Assembly (NCBI RefSeq): GCF_000725805.1
Contig: NZ_JOFT01000011.1
Span: forward strand, 62,001-126,000
Direction: 5' to 3'
DNA: 64,000 nt
Source of the DNA: Streptomyces xanthophaeus
GTDB lineage: Bacteria > Actinomycetota > Actinomycetes > Streptomycetales > Streptomycetaceae
The number at the start of each line of letters is the position of its first letter. Within the stretch, counting starts at the first letter, position 1. A program made the position numbers and the translations under genes. Shown here in pieces: positions 25,651-36,119 of this stretch. A model generated the notes under the pieces. It saw only the letters and a list, made by a program, of their open reading frames with translations, ran no database searches and had not been told where the DNA came from.

Positions 25651-25896
25651 CTACCAACCCATGCTCTTGGCCACCTCGGCCTGGGCTGCAGCGATCTCTT
25701 CACCAGTGGACTCGATGATGTCCACCTCCTCCAGGCGTGCCAGCAGGTCTGCGAGAGCCTGCTTCTGAGCCGGGTGCGTGATCGGCACGGTGTTCAGGTC
25801 GGTGCTCATCAGCCAGTCGAACAGCACGATCGCGTCAGCACGCCACAGGCGGAGATCGACGGTTGGTGTAGACCCCCAGGGGAACCCAGTTTCCAT
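25651..25896 (-). CDS. small hypothetical protein
   Basis: An 81-residue acidic protein (METGFPWGSTPTVDLRLWRA, FDWLMSTDLNTVPITHPAQK, then a helical ALADLLARLEEVD and AQAEVAKSMGW). The composition and conserved-looking tryptophans indicate a real gene. No domain is recognised and the ribosome binding site is weak; a GTG at 25935 would add 13 residues. It lies just beyond the transposase. Confidence 0.6.
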   Translation of the reverse strand: METGFPWGSTPTVDLRLWRADAIVLFDWLMSTDLNTVPITHPAQKQALADLLARLEEVDIIESTGEEIAAAQAEVAKSMGW

Positions 25897-26095
25897 GGGA
25901 GCATCTTGCCAGGTCAGCGCGCTGTGGCGCGTCACAGGTCAACGGTCACGCGGCTGTCCGCTCAACCTTCGGCGTCGAGGTCAGAAGAAAAAGAACAAGC
26001 TTACGGCCCTGTCGTGGTGTCCGATGGTGTGCTGAATCGTTCTGGCTGCGGTGGCGGTCGCCCGGACCGGCATTCGCGGAAGGATCCCGTTGTCG

Positions 26096-27031
26096 ATGTC
26101 GCAGCCTGTTCGTGTCGTGTTCCGCTCTGCCCGGCGTGCTGCGCCAGCTGAAGGTGAAGGGCTGCGGGTGGCCCTGTACCAGGGGCAGGGCCCGGTCGGG
26201 AGCCGGGAGGCAGTTGAGCAGAACCTGGAGCGTCTCGCCGAGGTGGCCGCGCTGGCAGCGGACTACGACTGCCAGACGGTGGTGTTCCCGGAGAAGTACA
26301 CGACCGGTTACGCGATCGGCCCCGAGCTGTGCCGGGAGCTGGCAGAGCACCGTGAGGGGCCCTCTATCGAGCGGGCGCGGCTGGTGGCCAAGGAGCACGG
26401 CCTGGCCGTGGTCCTGCCCTACCCCGAGCGGGACGGGGACGCGTTCTACGACTCGATCAGCGTGATCGCCTCCGATGGGCTGGTGGCGGCGAACTACCGC
26501 AAGACCCACCTGTACGGGGCGGCCGAGCGGCGCAACTACTCTTTCGGCCAGGAACTACCCCCGGTGGTCAGCCTGAACGGCATCGGCGTGGGCGTGCTGA
26601 ACTGCTACGAGTGTGAGTTCCCGCCGCTCTACCAGTACCTCGCCGAACAGGGCGCCAAGATCGTCCTCGGCCCCACCGCGGCGGACGGGCACTTCCGCCT
26701 GGCCGACGGAACCATGAGCCAGGTCCCGTACCAGGACGCCACCCGTCACATCATCCCGGCCATGGCCAGCATCTGGCGCCTGTTCATCGCCTACGCCAAC
26801 CGCCGCGGCTGGGAACAGGTCCCCGCCGGCGCCTGGCAGTACCAGGGCAACTCCGGCATCTGGGCGCCCGACGGCGAACCCCTGGTAGCGGCCACCGCCG
26901 AAGACCGCCACCACGACTGCCTGCTCATCGCCGACTGCCTCCCCTCAGCGGTACCCCCCTTCAGCCCCGAAGGCCACCACCCCACCGACAACCGCCTCAC
27001 CCTCAACCCCACCCTACGCCCCACCCACTGA
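26096..27031 (+). CDS. carbon-nitrogen hydrolase (nitrilase superfamily)
   Basis: A 311-residue amidohydrolase of the nitrilase/amidase fold. The catalytic triad is visible: Glu in VVFPEKYTTGY near residue 67, Lys in YRKTHLYG near 138, and Cys in GVLNCYECEFPP near 174. The final beta strands read SGIWAPDGEPLVAATAE. The N-terminal 20 residues are basic and may be non-catalytic. The start is uncertain: a GGAAGG lies 12 bases before the ATG at 26096 and six bases before a TTG at 26090. The substrate could be an amide, nitrile or N-carbamyl compound. It stands alone. Confidence 0.88.
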   Translation: MSQPVRVVFRSARRAAPAEGEGLRVALYQGQGPVGSREAVEQNLERLAEVAALAADYDCQTVVFPEKYTTGYAIGPELCRELAEHREGPSIERARLVAKEHGLAVVLPYPERDGDAFYDSISVIASDGLVAANYRKTHLYGAAERRNYSFGQELPPVVSLNGIGVGVLNCYECEFPPLYQYLAEQGAKIVLGPTAADGHFRLADGTMSQVPYQDATRHIIPAMASIWRLFIAYANRRGWEQVPAGAWQYQGNSGIWAPDGEPLVAATAEDRHHDCLLIADCLPSAVPPFSPEGHHPTDNRLTLNPTLRPTH

Positions 27032-27327
27032 GGACCGCTTCTTGCCGGCACCGGAGAACGAGATGGTGCGCGGACATCGGCCGATCCCACACACAGCGGG
27101 AAGGCGTCCCGAAAGCCGGAGCGGGCCCGGGTGCGGGCGTCCACGGCCCGGTGGGCGCCGACGTCCACGGACCGCGGGCACTCGGCGCTGCACGCGGCCG
27201 GAACACCCGGCGGGCGTGGCGACTACGGTCCCGGCTGTCAGGACTCCTTGAGACCCCTGACAGCCGGGACCGTCAATGCAGCCGGCTTACGAGTACCGGC
27301 CGGGAACGTCCCTCATGCGGCAAGGGG
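27032..27327. terminator. convergent intergenic region with 18-bp inverted repeat
   Basis: ACGGTCCCGGCTGTCAGG (27225-27242) pairs perfectly with 27256-27273 around a 13-base loop. It lies between the convergent hydrolase and lectin-like genes and should terminate both transcripts. The rest of the gap (27032-27224) shows no gene. Confidence 0.7.
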
Positions 27328-27807
27328 TCAGGCGGCGGCGAGGCTGATCTGGTTCTTGAAGATCACCCAGCGCTGGCCCGCGTCCTTCACGTCGCACACC
27401 TTGGTCGAAACGTTCGGGGTGCTCCACGTGTTGGCGAAGCAATAGGCCGGCGCGTAGCTGAGGGCGATCTGCTGGCCCGAGACATTCCAGTACTGCCCCT
27501 GGTCCTTCGGGTTGCACGGCTTCACCGAGACGTCCGCGGCGTTCCAGGTGTTGGCGAGGCAGTAGGCCGGAGCATCGGTCAGGGAGATCTGGTGGCCCGA
27601 GACGGTCCAGTGCTGGCCCTGGTCCTTCGGGTCACACGGCTTCGTGGAGACGTTGGGGGTGCTCCAGGCATTCGCCAGGCAGTAGAGCCCGGGAGCACGC
27701 AGGGCCGGAGCGGCGGTTGCCGCGGCCTGCGCCCCTGTGGCAGGCAGGAGGGACGCGGTCAGCGCCAGCGCTGTGAGGGCGAGCGTCTTGCGGAGGGCGA
27801 CAGTCAT
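27328..27807 (-). CDS. small secreted protein with three QxW-type repeats
   Basis: A 159-residue exoprotein. The signal peptide (LRKTLALTALALTASLLPA, cut near AQA) is followed by three near-identical units of about 40 residues. Each has YCLANxW, a V-S-x-K-xCDPKDQGQxW segment and a SGxQISL-type strand. The tryptophans follow Q-H-W, Q-Y-W and Q-R-W, reminiscent of the QxW repeats of ricin-B type beta-trefoils, with three units making a complete trefoil. It may bind carbohydrate. Two cysteines per unit suggest disulfides. The ATG at 27807 has a poor ribosome binding site. Confidence 0.8.
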   Translation of the reverse strand: MTVALRKTLALTALALTASLLPATGAQAAATAAPALRAPGLYCLANAWSTPNVSTKPCDPKDQGQHWTVSGHQISLTDAPAYCLANTWNAADVSVKPCNPKDQGQYWNVSGQQIALSYAPAYCFANTWSTPNVSTKVCDVKDAGQRWVIFKNQISLAAA

Positions 27808-28126
27808 GTGGGCGAAATCCGTTCGTGCTGAAGAAATGGGATTCACGCCCGAACTCGAGATGGACTTCCAGCTCTGTTCCGAACGCAGGGTAATTGGTAG
27901 CAGCACCCAAGACGTGGCCAACGGTTTCTGCGCAGCATCTTCATCCCTTAGAGCCGCTACATGTGATGACCCGACAGACCCCCTGAGAGAGCAGCCAGGG
28001 AGTCCACCAAGACACCCCCGTGCCGTGAGGCGTCTGGCTGAGGTGGCGCTCGGAGGCGCGGACAGCGAGGCCACGGACAAGACCCGGGGATACGGTGGCA
28101 CCACCACCTGGGGAAAGGGCACGGCC
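27808..28126. other. divergent intergenic region
   Basis: About 320 bp separating the QxW-repeat gene (minus) from a small plus-strand gene. AT-rich patches near 27820-27960 may hold the promoter of the secreted protein. No other feature is seen. Confidence 0.4.
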
Positions 28127-28348
28127 ATGCTGAAATCCTTGATCCGCACCCTGCCGTGCCGTACCTGCAGAGCCAGTGTGGAGACCGGCGGCGTGCGAAC
28201 CCTGAGCTCCGCGGGAGACCACCTGACGGTGACCTGGCACACCCGCAACTGCCCCCACCACATTGCCGACATCCTCATCGCCTCCCGCCCCCTCCACAAC
28301 GCCAACACCCCACCGGCTGAACCAGGGCGCAGCACCCGGCAGGCGTGA
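28127..28348 (+). CDS. small cysteine-containing hypothetical protein
   Basis: A 73-residue frame starting at ATG 28127 after GGGAAAGG. It has a C-x-x-C pair (LPCRTCRASV), a third cysteine in TRNCPHH and nearby histidines, which could bind a metal. The composition looks genuine, but I cannot assign a family. It ends 90 bases before the convergent Excalibur remnant. Confidence 0.45.
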   Translation: MLKSLIRTLPCRTCRASVETGGVRTLSSAGDHLTVTWHTRNCPHHIADILIASRPLHNANTPPAEPGRSTRQA

Positions 28349-28437
28349 ATCGCCGACCGGGCCCGTGGTGGTCTGCTCGTCCAGCTGGGCGAGGTTGTCA
28401 ACGACGAGGTGCTCGGCCATCCGTCACCATCTCCGGG

Positions 28438-29033
28438 TTACTCGCAGGCGATGCCGTCGCCGTCACGGTCGAGGTGCGATCCATACCCGCATCGCCACGG
28501 CGGATCGGCGCTGCTCCAGCCTCGGGGGCGGCGCTGCAGTTCCGGTACGAAACACCCCCGCCGGAGCCGGAGCTGCTGGAGCTACCGCCGCTTGATGAGG
28601 GTCGAGTGATCGCGGGGGCGTCGGCCCGGCTTGGGGTCTTGCCGTCGTCGGCCGCGGCTGGCCGCGGCAGCGGCGGCCGTTCAGCAGGCGGCGGCGCGAC
28701 AGCGGCAGCCGACGCCAGCGCACTCGCTGTGGGGGCGGGCGGCGTGGGAGGAGACGGGGAAGCCACCGGGGGCGTGGACGAAACCACCGGCGCGGGCGGG
28801 GGCGAGGGTGCGGCGGTGACCGTGACGGTGACAACCGGCTGAACTTGCGGCTTGGCATCGTCTTGCACAGGCATTTGTCCCGAGCTGACGGCGGCGGGAA
28901 GCAGCATGAACCAGACCGAGGCCAAGACGACTGTCACGGCCCGGCCGGCCTTGTCCCAGCGCGCCATGAACGCGAGTGCCGCCCCGAAGGGCGGCACGAA
29001 CAGCGTCGCGAGGACCACGGCGGGAACAGCCAT
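28438..29033 (-). pseudogene. membrane-anchored Excalibur-domain protein, frameshifted
   Basis: From the ATG at 29033 the frame gives an N-terminal hydrophobic pair (VVLATLFVPPFGAALAF and VTVVLASVWFMLLPAA), then a long Pro/Ala/Ser linker, then the beginning of an Excalibur calcium-binding domain (YRNCSAAPEAGAAPIRRGDA). A one-base loss near 28487-28490 then breaks it. The next frame supplies the expected YGSHLDRDGDGIACE and a TAA at 28438-28440. Without the frameshift the protein would be about 198 residues with a DxDxDG loop. A sequencing error is possible. Confidence 0.75.
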
Positions 29034-29097
29034 CCGTTCGTCCGCGGCAGATCCGCACCCGGCCCATCGAACTGCAGCGCACCGAAATACAGACCAG

Positions 29098-29360
29098 GTC
29101 TCAGGCTTGCGGGAGAGCCGCGTCCGCTGCCGCAGGGTGGTACGGCCCAGTGCATCGTGCTCGTAGCGCACGCGGCCCGCCCGGGTGATGGACGTCCCGC
29201 TGTAGGCGCGGCTGCCCGTGGCTTCATGTCCGGGGTGGGCAGCTGGCCAGGAGACCTCGGTCTGGTTGCCCACCTCGTCGTAGGCGTACCGCTCGGTCCA
29301 CTGGGAGGCGTCGACGGACGTGATCCGGCCAACAGGATCCAGCTCGAAGGTCTGCAGGCC
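29098..29360 (-). pseudogene. orphan RHS/YD-repeat fragment
   Basis: The minus strand encodes FELDPVGRITSVDASQWTE, YAYDEVGNQTEVSWPAAHPG and VRYEHDALGRTTLRQRTRLS, which are canonical YD repeats of RHS exotoxins. There is no start, and the frame runs into unrelated sequence on both sides. It is an internal piece of an RHS gene, distinct from the intact one at 39891-46472. Confidence 0.75.
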
Positions 29361-29741
29361 GGTGAGCCTCGTGAGGCCGGTGTAGCCGGTGAGGCCGGTG
29401 GCGGGCAGGAGACGGGCTGCGACGGCGGCGGGGAAACGCAGGTAGTCGGCGAGGTCATCGGCTGTGGCCACACCGAGGACGGTCCCTGCATGGCTGGGGA
29501 GGCGGGTGAGGCATTCGTCATCGGTCAGGCCGTCGTTCAGGAACTCGGCGGGAATGGACCGCTCGGCGAGGTCGAAGAGACGCTGTCCGCCCGCGCGGCG
29601 GGTGGAGGCGAGTTCCCCGGACCAGACCATGAACTCCCCCGCCGTCTCGGCGGCCGGGTTCCGTTCGCTGAGGTCGCGGTCGCGCTCGGCACCAGCGAGA
29701 AGGCGGCCCGCAGGTACGTGACGGAATTCCTCCACCCCTGA
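29361..29741. other. mosaic of unassigned coding remnants
   Basis: The minus strand carries coding-like text (LFDLAERSIPAEFLNDGLTD, VATADDLADYLRFP) with no recognised family. The plus strand carries the duplicated EVAVALGTSEKAAR segment at 29657-29713, which here ends in VTEFLHP and a stop at 29739-29741. No complete gene is present. Confidence 0.45.
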
Positions 29742-29786
29742 CCGCGGACGCCTGGTATTCGGCCTGTCGTTCCTGCCCGACCCGCG

Positions 29787-30923
29787 TCACCCCTCCATGG
29801 TCCGCCGTGCACAGTGCCGGACGACCGAGGCCAGGTCCCCCTCCGAGCCGAACAGGGCCCGCTGGACGCGCGCTCCGTTGCCGCGCTCCAGGAGGCCCGC
29901 GATGCCGGCCCGTACGAACTCCTCGTCGCCGGCGTCGGCCAGCGCGTCGCCGACGTGCCGGTACAGCGCCTCGACGGCCGTCGCGGGCCCGGTCTCCCGC
30001 ATGGTCTCGGGGTGCAGCAGCGGGCCGTCCAGCCCCGAGCGGCCGGCCTGCCAGGAGGCGAGCCGGAGCAGTCCCGTACTCACCCGCGGCGCGGGCTCCC
30101 CGGCCTTCCAAGACCTCGCCGCCGTCTCCACCAGGCCCCGTACGAGGGCGGCCAGGAGGACCGGCGTGGAAGCGTCGAGGCAGACGTCCGCCACCCTGAC
30201 CTCCACTGTGGGGTAGGAGGCGGAGAGCCGCGCATCGAACCAGATCATGCCCTTGTCGCGCAGCACACCGGAGTCCACCATGGCCTTCACCTCGGCGTGG
30301 TAGCGGTCCGCGGAACCGAAGACGTCCACGGGGCCGGCGGCGGGGAGCCTGTTCCACACCCGGCTGCGATAGCTCCCGTAGCGGGTGTCCTCGCCCTGCC
30401 AGAAGGGGGAATTCGCGCTCATCGCCGTCAGCACGGCGAGCCAGGGGCGGATGCGGTCCAGCACGGCGACGCCCTCCTCGTCCGAATCCACCGACACGTG
30501 GACGTGGCAGCCGCAGGTCAGCTGCTCCTGGGCTGTCATGCCGAACTGCCGCGACACCCAGTCGTAGCGGTGGCCCGGGGAGAGGGACGGCCGGACGGCC
30601 AGCGGGGAGGTGCCGAGCGCCGCCACGACCGCGCCGGCCGTCGCCGCGTGTCTGGCGGCCTCCGCTCGCCACCGCACGATCTCCTCGTGGAGCTCGCCCA
30701 TCTCCGTGACCGGCTTCGTGGCGAACTCCACCTGCTCTTCCTGCAGCTCCGCCTCGAAGGTGTGGCTCGGCTCCTCTCCCTCCTCGGCGGCCCGGTCCGG
30801 GCTGGCTCCGGCCCGGTCGGCCGCGGCGAGAACGGCTCCCGCCACGGCTCGCGGCTCCCCCGTCTCCGCGTCAGCCAGCAGCAGTTCTTCCTCCACGCCC
30901 ACGCTTCGCATGCAGCAGCCCAT
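29787..30923 (-). CDS. YbdK-type carboxylate-amine ligase (GCS2 family)
   Basis: A 378-residue ATP-dependent ligase related to glutamate-cysteine ligase. The N-terminal VGVEEELLLADAETGEP is the family signature, followed by FEAELQEEQVEFATKPV, CGCHVHVSVDS and SANSPFWQGEDTRYGSYRSR. Length fits the YbdK branch, whose members have weak or undefined gamma-glutamylcysteine activity. In actinomycetes several paralogues are usual. I use the ATG at 30923; a Met at 30911 directly before the conserved VGVEEE is an equally good start. Confidence 0.92.
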   Translation of the reverse strand: MGCCMRSVGVEEELLLADAETGEPRAVAGAVLAAADRAGASPDRAAEEGEEPSHTFEAELQEEQVEFATKPVTEMGELHEEIVRWRAEAARHAATAGAVVAALGTSPLAVRPSLSPGHRYDWVSRQFGMTAQEQLTCGCHVHVSVDSDEEGVAVLDRIRPWLAVLTAMSANSPFWQGEDTRYGSYRSRVWNRLPAAGPVDVFGSADRYHAEVKAMVDSGVLRDKGMIWFDARLSASYPTVEVRVADVCLDASTPVLLAALVRGLVETAARSWKAGEPAPRVSTGLLRLASWQAGRSGLDGPLLHPETMRETGPATAVEALYRHVGDALADAGDEEFVRAGIAGLLERGNGARVQRALFGSEGDLASVVRHCARRTMEG

Positions 30924-31129
30924 CGCCTCGTCGTGCTGTTCACCGATCGGTCAACGCCTGCCCCTGCCCACCGTCGGTATGCGTAAGCCGGCTCACCGGA
31001 CCGGGGTCTCCAGCAGACCAGGCGGGAGCGCCGCCGACGACGAGGCGCGACGGGCGGGCCGGGCTCCGGCTTGGCGGGGTTCGAGCCCTGCCCGGCGCCC
31101 CTTGTCTCGCTGTCCTTCGTCCTCGGCAG

Positions 31130-31268
31130 CTAGGAGCTGTAGTCCACGGTCTGCTCCTGGGCGGGCCGATCGAGCGGGAAGGCCTGGCCCCACTCCGCCA
31201 GCTCGGCCCGGCCGACGCCCCCGGCGCGCTCCAGGAGCAGCGGGTACGGGGGGCCGTCAACGCGGTCA
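31130..31268 (-). pseudogene. 3' fragment of an unidentified gene
   Basis: The minus strand encodes RVDGPPYPLLLERAGGVGRA, ELAEWGQAFPLDRPAQEQ and TVDYSS before a TAG at 31130-31132. The text is clearly protein-like, but a stop closes the frame a few codons upstream and no start exists. I cannot assign the parent family. The rest of the gap 30924-31343 shows no gene. Confidence 0.4.
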
Positions 31269-31343
31269 CGCCGCGGCCCGGTACGGAGGCCGGATCAGCG
31301 TGTCCGGCATCGCACGAAAGGCCCGGGCGGACCTGACTTTCCC

Positions 31344-31670
31344 ATGGTTCCCCCGACGTGGAACGAGAGAGAGCGCGTCGAGGAGTATGCCGCGCTCATG
31401 GAGCGGGAAACGGTCCCCACGGCGGTGGCGATTTCCACACTGGACGTGTGCCAGCCCGCCATCGACCGGGGAGACGACTACTTCGTGCACTGGGGCCTGA
31501 CCCACTTCCTCCTCGACGGCCACCACAAACTGGAAGCCGCTGCCACCGCTGGCCGGCCGGTGCGGCTCCTCTCGCTGCTGACCTTGGGCGAGAGCCTGGC
31601 CGGAGCCGAAGAGGCCGCCCGGCTGCCTGCCTTGCGCGCGCAACCCCGCTCGGCCCGAGCGACCAGATAG
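31344..31670 (+). CDS. hypothetical protein, possibly truncated
   Basis: A 108-residue frame with TWNERERVEEYAALMERETV, a middle YFVHWGLTHFLLDGHHKLEA and GRPVRLLSLLTL. The LLDGHHKLEAA segment resembles the D-G-H-H/R-x-x-A motif of ParB-like or sulfiredoxin-type folds. There is no convincing ribosome binding site and the frame is closed just upstream, so this may be the 3' part of a larger gene. Confidence 0.45.
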   Translation: MVPPTWNERERVEEYAALMERETVPTAVAISTLDVCQPAIDRGDDYFVHWGLTHFLLDGHHKLEAAATAGRPVRLLSLLTLGESLAGAEEAARLPALRAQPRSARATR

Positions 31671-31907
31671 GCGGCCCGAAGATCCTGCCTGTGCCGAGCC
31701 GGGACCCCCCTTTCCCACGCTCGCGCACACGGCACGATCGACCACGCCGCTCAGTCACACTGTCCTTTGGTCCGACCGGCTGTTGTGCCGGTGGTTCGTG
31801 CCGGGGTGCTCCGTGCGGCGGCGGAGTAGGGGTTATGAAGGGAATCGAACCGAATCGGATGGAAGTTCGCCATCCGGTCATTCCTGAACATCAACCTCAG
31901 GAGTCGC

Positions 31908-32408
31908 ATGATGCGCCCCATCAGAGCGGCCTGCCTCGGCACGGCCACGCTGGTCACCCTCCTCGCCGGCACCCCCGTAGCGGCCGCCGCGACGGACACC
32001 GGCTCTGCCCAGGCCGGGGATAAGGGCCGGATCATCACGGTCCTGGGCGAGGTGCAGCAGCTGACCCGCTTCCCCGTCACCCCCGGCAGCGTCTCGCAGG
32101 GCGATGAGGTCGTCGTCCGCTCGGACCTCTTCGACGAGGCGCACAACAAGGTCGGCGAGACCCACGGCACCTGCACCACCACCCGGGGCGGCGCCGATGA
32201 GGCGGAGCAGTGCGTCGTGACCTACACCCTCCCGGACGGCCAGCTCACCGTGCAGGGGATGTACTTCAACTACCTCGACCAGGGTCCCTTCGACAACGCG
32301 ATCACCGGCGGCACCGGGAAGTACGAGAACGCTCGCGGCTCGGTCCACTCCGACACGATCGCCACGGACCCCAAGGTCGTGAGGCGCTTCACGATCCACA
32401 TCGTCTGA
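31908..32408 (+). CDS. secreted allene-oxide-cyclase-barrel-like protein
   Basis: A 166-residue exoprotein. The ATG at 31908 has CAGGAG five bases upstream. The signal peptide (RAACLGTATLVTLLAG, cut near AAA) is followed by a beta-barrel with GDEVVVRSDLFDEAHNKVGE, TCVTYT-like strands and ITGGTGKYENARGSV. The last motif is the hallmark of AOC-barrel/dirigent-like folds widespread in Streptomyces. Its role is unknown; the enzyme activity of plant AOC should not be assumed. A single disulfide is possible. Confidence 0.82.
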   Translation: MMRPIRAACLGTATLVTLLAGTPVAAAATDTGSAQAGDKGRIITVLGEVQQLTRFPVTPGSVSQGDEVVVRSDLFDEAHNKVGETHGTCTTTRGGADEAEQCVVTYTLPDGQLTVQGMYFNYLDQGPFDNAITGGTGKYENARGSVHSDTIATDPKVVRRFTIHIV

Positions 32409-32920
32409 CGGACCCGACGCCCGCCTGCCCCCCCCCCCCCCCCCGACGCCCTACGCGTGCTGGAGTGAGCGGGTACCGGCAGGGTGGAGGGCTGAGCCCG
32501 GCCTCGGTGATCGACTCTAGTTCCTACGGCAGGCCGGCCTGGACCTCGACGTCGTCCGGCTGGACGGTCCGCTGCTGATCGAATGACGCGGCGGCGGGCC
32601 GTCTGGAGCCCCGACCCCGAGCATCCAGGCACCCGGCGGACGGTACCGGGTCCAGGCGCCGGCGCGGTCGGCTCGACCGCAGCGCGTACGGGGCAGCCCT
32701 GATCCGGGGCCCCCTCCCTCCCGCCTCCCGACCGCGCGCAGCGCGAGGTCTGGTTCGGGGCTGCCTGTGCGGGCACAGGCCTTGTAGGCGGACAGCCCGC
32801 GGCCTCGGCACGCCCGGCCTGCACCGGCCCTCCCAGATGAGGGCAGGCCCCCAGGAGAGCGCGGCAAATTCCGGCTTTCGAGCCCGTCGGGAATCCGCTC
32901 GGCAGCGGAGGTGAACGATC
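32409..32920. other. intergenic region with long C tract
   Basis: Immediately after the AOC-like gene comes a run of 17 cytosines (32428-32444). At 32519-32584 a start-less plus-strand piece (FLRQAGLDLDVVRLDGPLLI) ends in TGA and looks like the last residues of a lost gene. GGAGG at 32906-32910 serves the next gene. Confidence 0.5.
32428..32444 (+). repeat. homopolymer of 17 C
   Basis: Seventeen consecutive cytosines lie 20 bases after a stop codon. Such tracts are slippage-prone and are also a common place for sequencing or assembly error. Confidence 0.8.
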
Positions 32921-33217
32921 ATGGCATCGAAACTGACCGTCTACCACGTCTCGCCGTCCGGCGAGCGGGCGGCGGCAGCGGGCGTGAAATGGCAGGTCGA
33001 GGGTCGAGAAGGACGACGGCTGCTGCACGAGCCGCACCGCACCCAGAAGGACGCCATCGGCGCCGCCCGGCGCCACGCAAAGGAACACCAGCCCGCACAG
33101 GTCATCGTCCACGCCCTCGACGGGCACGTCCGGACCGCGTACACCTACGGAGACACGCCCGCTGCGGCCCCTGGCGAACGTGGACGCAAGGCTGGAGAAC
33201 ACGGAGGCGTCTTCTGA
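32921..33217 (+). CDS. DUF2188-domain protein
   Basis: A 98-residue cytoplasmic protein with GGAGG upstream at 32906-32910. It has YHVSPSGERAAAAGVKWQVE and KDAIGAARRHAKEHQPAQVIVH followed by DGHVRTAYTYG, the beta-beta-alpha-beta pattern of DUF2188. Such proteins are small, stress-associated and of unknown mechanism. The tail is Gly/basic-rich. Confidence 0.85.
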   Translation: MASKLTVYHVSPSGERAAAAGVKWQVEGREGRRLLHEPHRTQKDAIGAARRHAKEHQPAQVIVHALDGHVRTAYTYGDTPAAAPGERGRKAGEHGGVF

Positions 33218-33856
33218 GAACGCGAAACGTTACGCGGCCTGCCTGGGGCTCCGTTCCCCGAAGCAGCCTGCTGGACACGAAAGGCCCGGCAACACGGGGG
33301 CGTGCCCTTGGGGCGGAGGGGCCGCGCACTGACGCCTGCACCCATGGAGCATGTGCAGGTTCCCGTTGTGTTCGACGACGCCGGCGGCGTGCTGGTTCTC
33401 GCTGCCGGGGATGTGGGCGGATGCGGTCCAGGTACGGCCGTCGAAGGCGGACCGGAGCATGAACCGGTTGTTCTCGTCTCGCCGGAACAGGGTGGTGCAG
33501 CTGCGGCACCTGGGCCGGGGGCTTGCCAACCTGTCATGAGTCCTAGAGGCCCGCTGCGAAGAGGTACGCGCCGCCGCGGGCAAGATGCGCTCCCGCCTCG
33601 CTTCTCCCCTCCTGGCCGCGTCCCCCAGCGCCCCACCCCGGCGCAACCCCTCCCCCGGCAGACGCCGCCGGGCCACCACCCCCGGCCGACCGGACTCCCC
33701 CCACCAGCGGGGCATCCACCACGCCCGCTGACATGCTTCCTGCAGCAGCCCTCCGGCGGGCCTCGGAGAAGCCTGCGTAAGCGCCAGGGGTTTACGGGCG
33801 GCGATCGCGAGCACGAGAGCGTCACGACCAATCCGGTACTACACGAGGAGGTCCCG
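33218..33856. other. gene-poor region containing a sialidase-like fragment
   Basis: On the minus strand 33345-33510 encodes LFRRDENNRFMLRSAFDGRT followed by WTASAHIPGSENQHAAGVVE and HNGNLHMLH. This matches the beta-propeller repeat style of BNR/sialidase-like exoproteins. The frame then becomes low complexity on both sides, so only one or two blades remain. The last 60 bases lead into the CsbD gene. Confidence 0.5.
33345..33510 (-). pseudogene. fragment of a sialidase/BNR-repeat protein
   Basis: About 55 codons with the S-x-D-G-R-T-W Asp-box-like motif (SAFDGRTWT). There is no start, stop or ribosome binding site of its own. Confidence 0.45.
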
Positions 33857-34030
33857 ATGTCGGGCACGGAGAAGGCCAAGGCACAGACCGAGCAGGCCAA
33901 GGGCAAGGCCAAGGAGGCCATGGGCCGCATGGCCGGCAACAAGCGAATGACCGCCGAGGGCCACGCCGACCAGGCCAAGGGCAACGCCCGCCAGGCCAAG
34001 GAAGACGTCAAGGACACCTTCCGCCACTAG
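33857..34030 (+). CDS. CsbD-family stress protein
   Basis: A 57-residue highly charged helical protein with GAGGAGGT upstream. It starts MSGTEKAKAQTEQAKGKAKE and continues with MGRMAGNKRMTAEGHADQ and a repeated AKGNARQAKEDVKD. This is the CsbD pattern of short bacterial general-stress proteins, often sigma-B dependent. A strong hairpin follows. Confidence 0.92.
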   Translation: MSGTEKAKAQTEQAKGKAKEAMGRMAGNKRMTAEGHADQAKGNARQAKEDVKDTFRH

Positions 34031-34056
34031 CCGCACACCCGACGGACCACCGTCAC

Positions 34057-34099
34057 CCGCTGGGCCCCGACTCCCTCCCCCTGGGTCGGGGCCCAGCGG
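34057..34099. terminator. 15-bp stem terminator after csbD-like gene
   Basis: CCGCTGGGCCCCGAC (34057-34071) pairs perfectly with GTCGGGGCCCAGCGG (34085-34099) around 13 bases. It begins 26 bases past the CsbD stop. Confidence 0.7.
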
Positions 34100-34178
34100 C
34101 ATTCAGCGCATGAGATCCCCCAAGACCGCTGGCATCGTCCTCATACTCAGCCTGGGCGCCTTCTGGCGGCTGGGCCTA

Positions 34179-36119
<1,941 letters not shown>

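Noticed and set aside
31075..31105. GGGGTTCGAGCCC resembling a tRNA T-loop
   Set aside because: Only three pairs form around the loop and there is no cloverleaf upstream.
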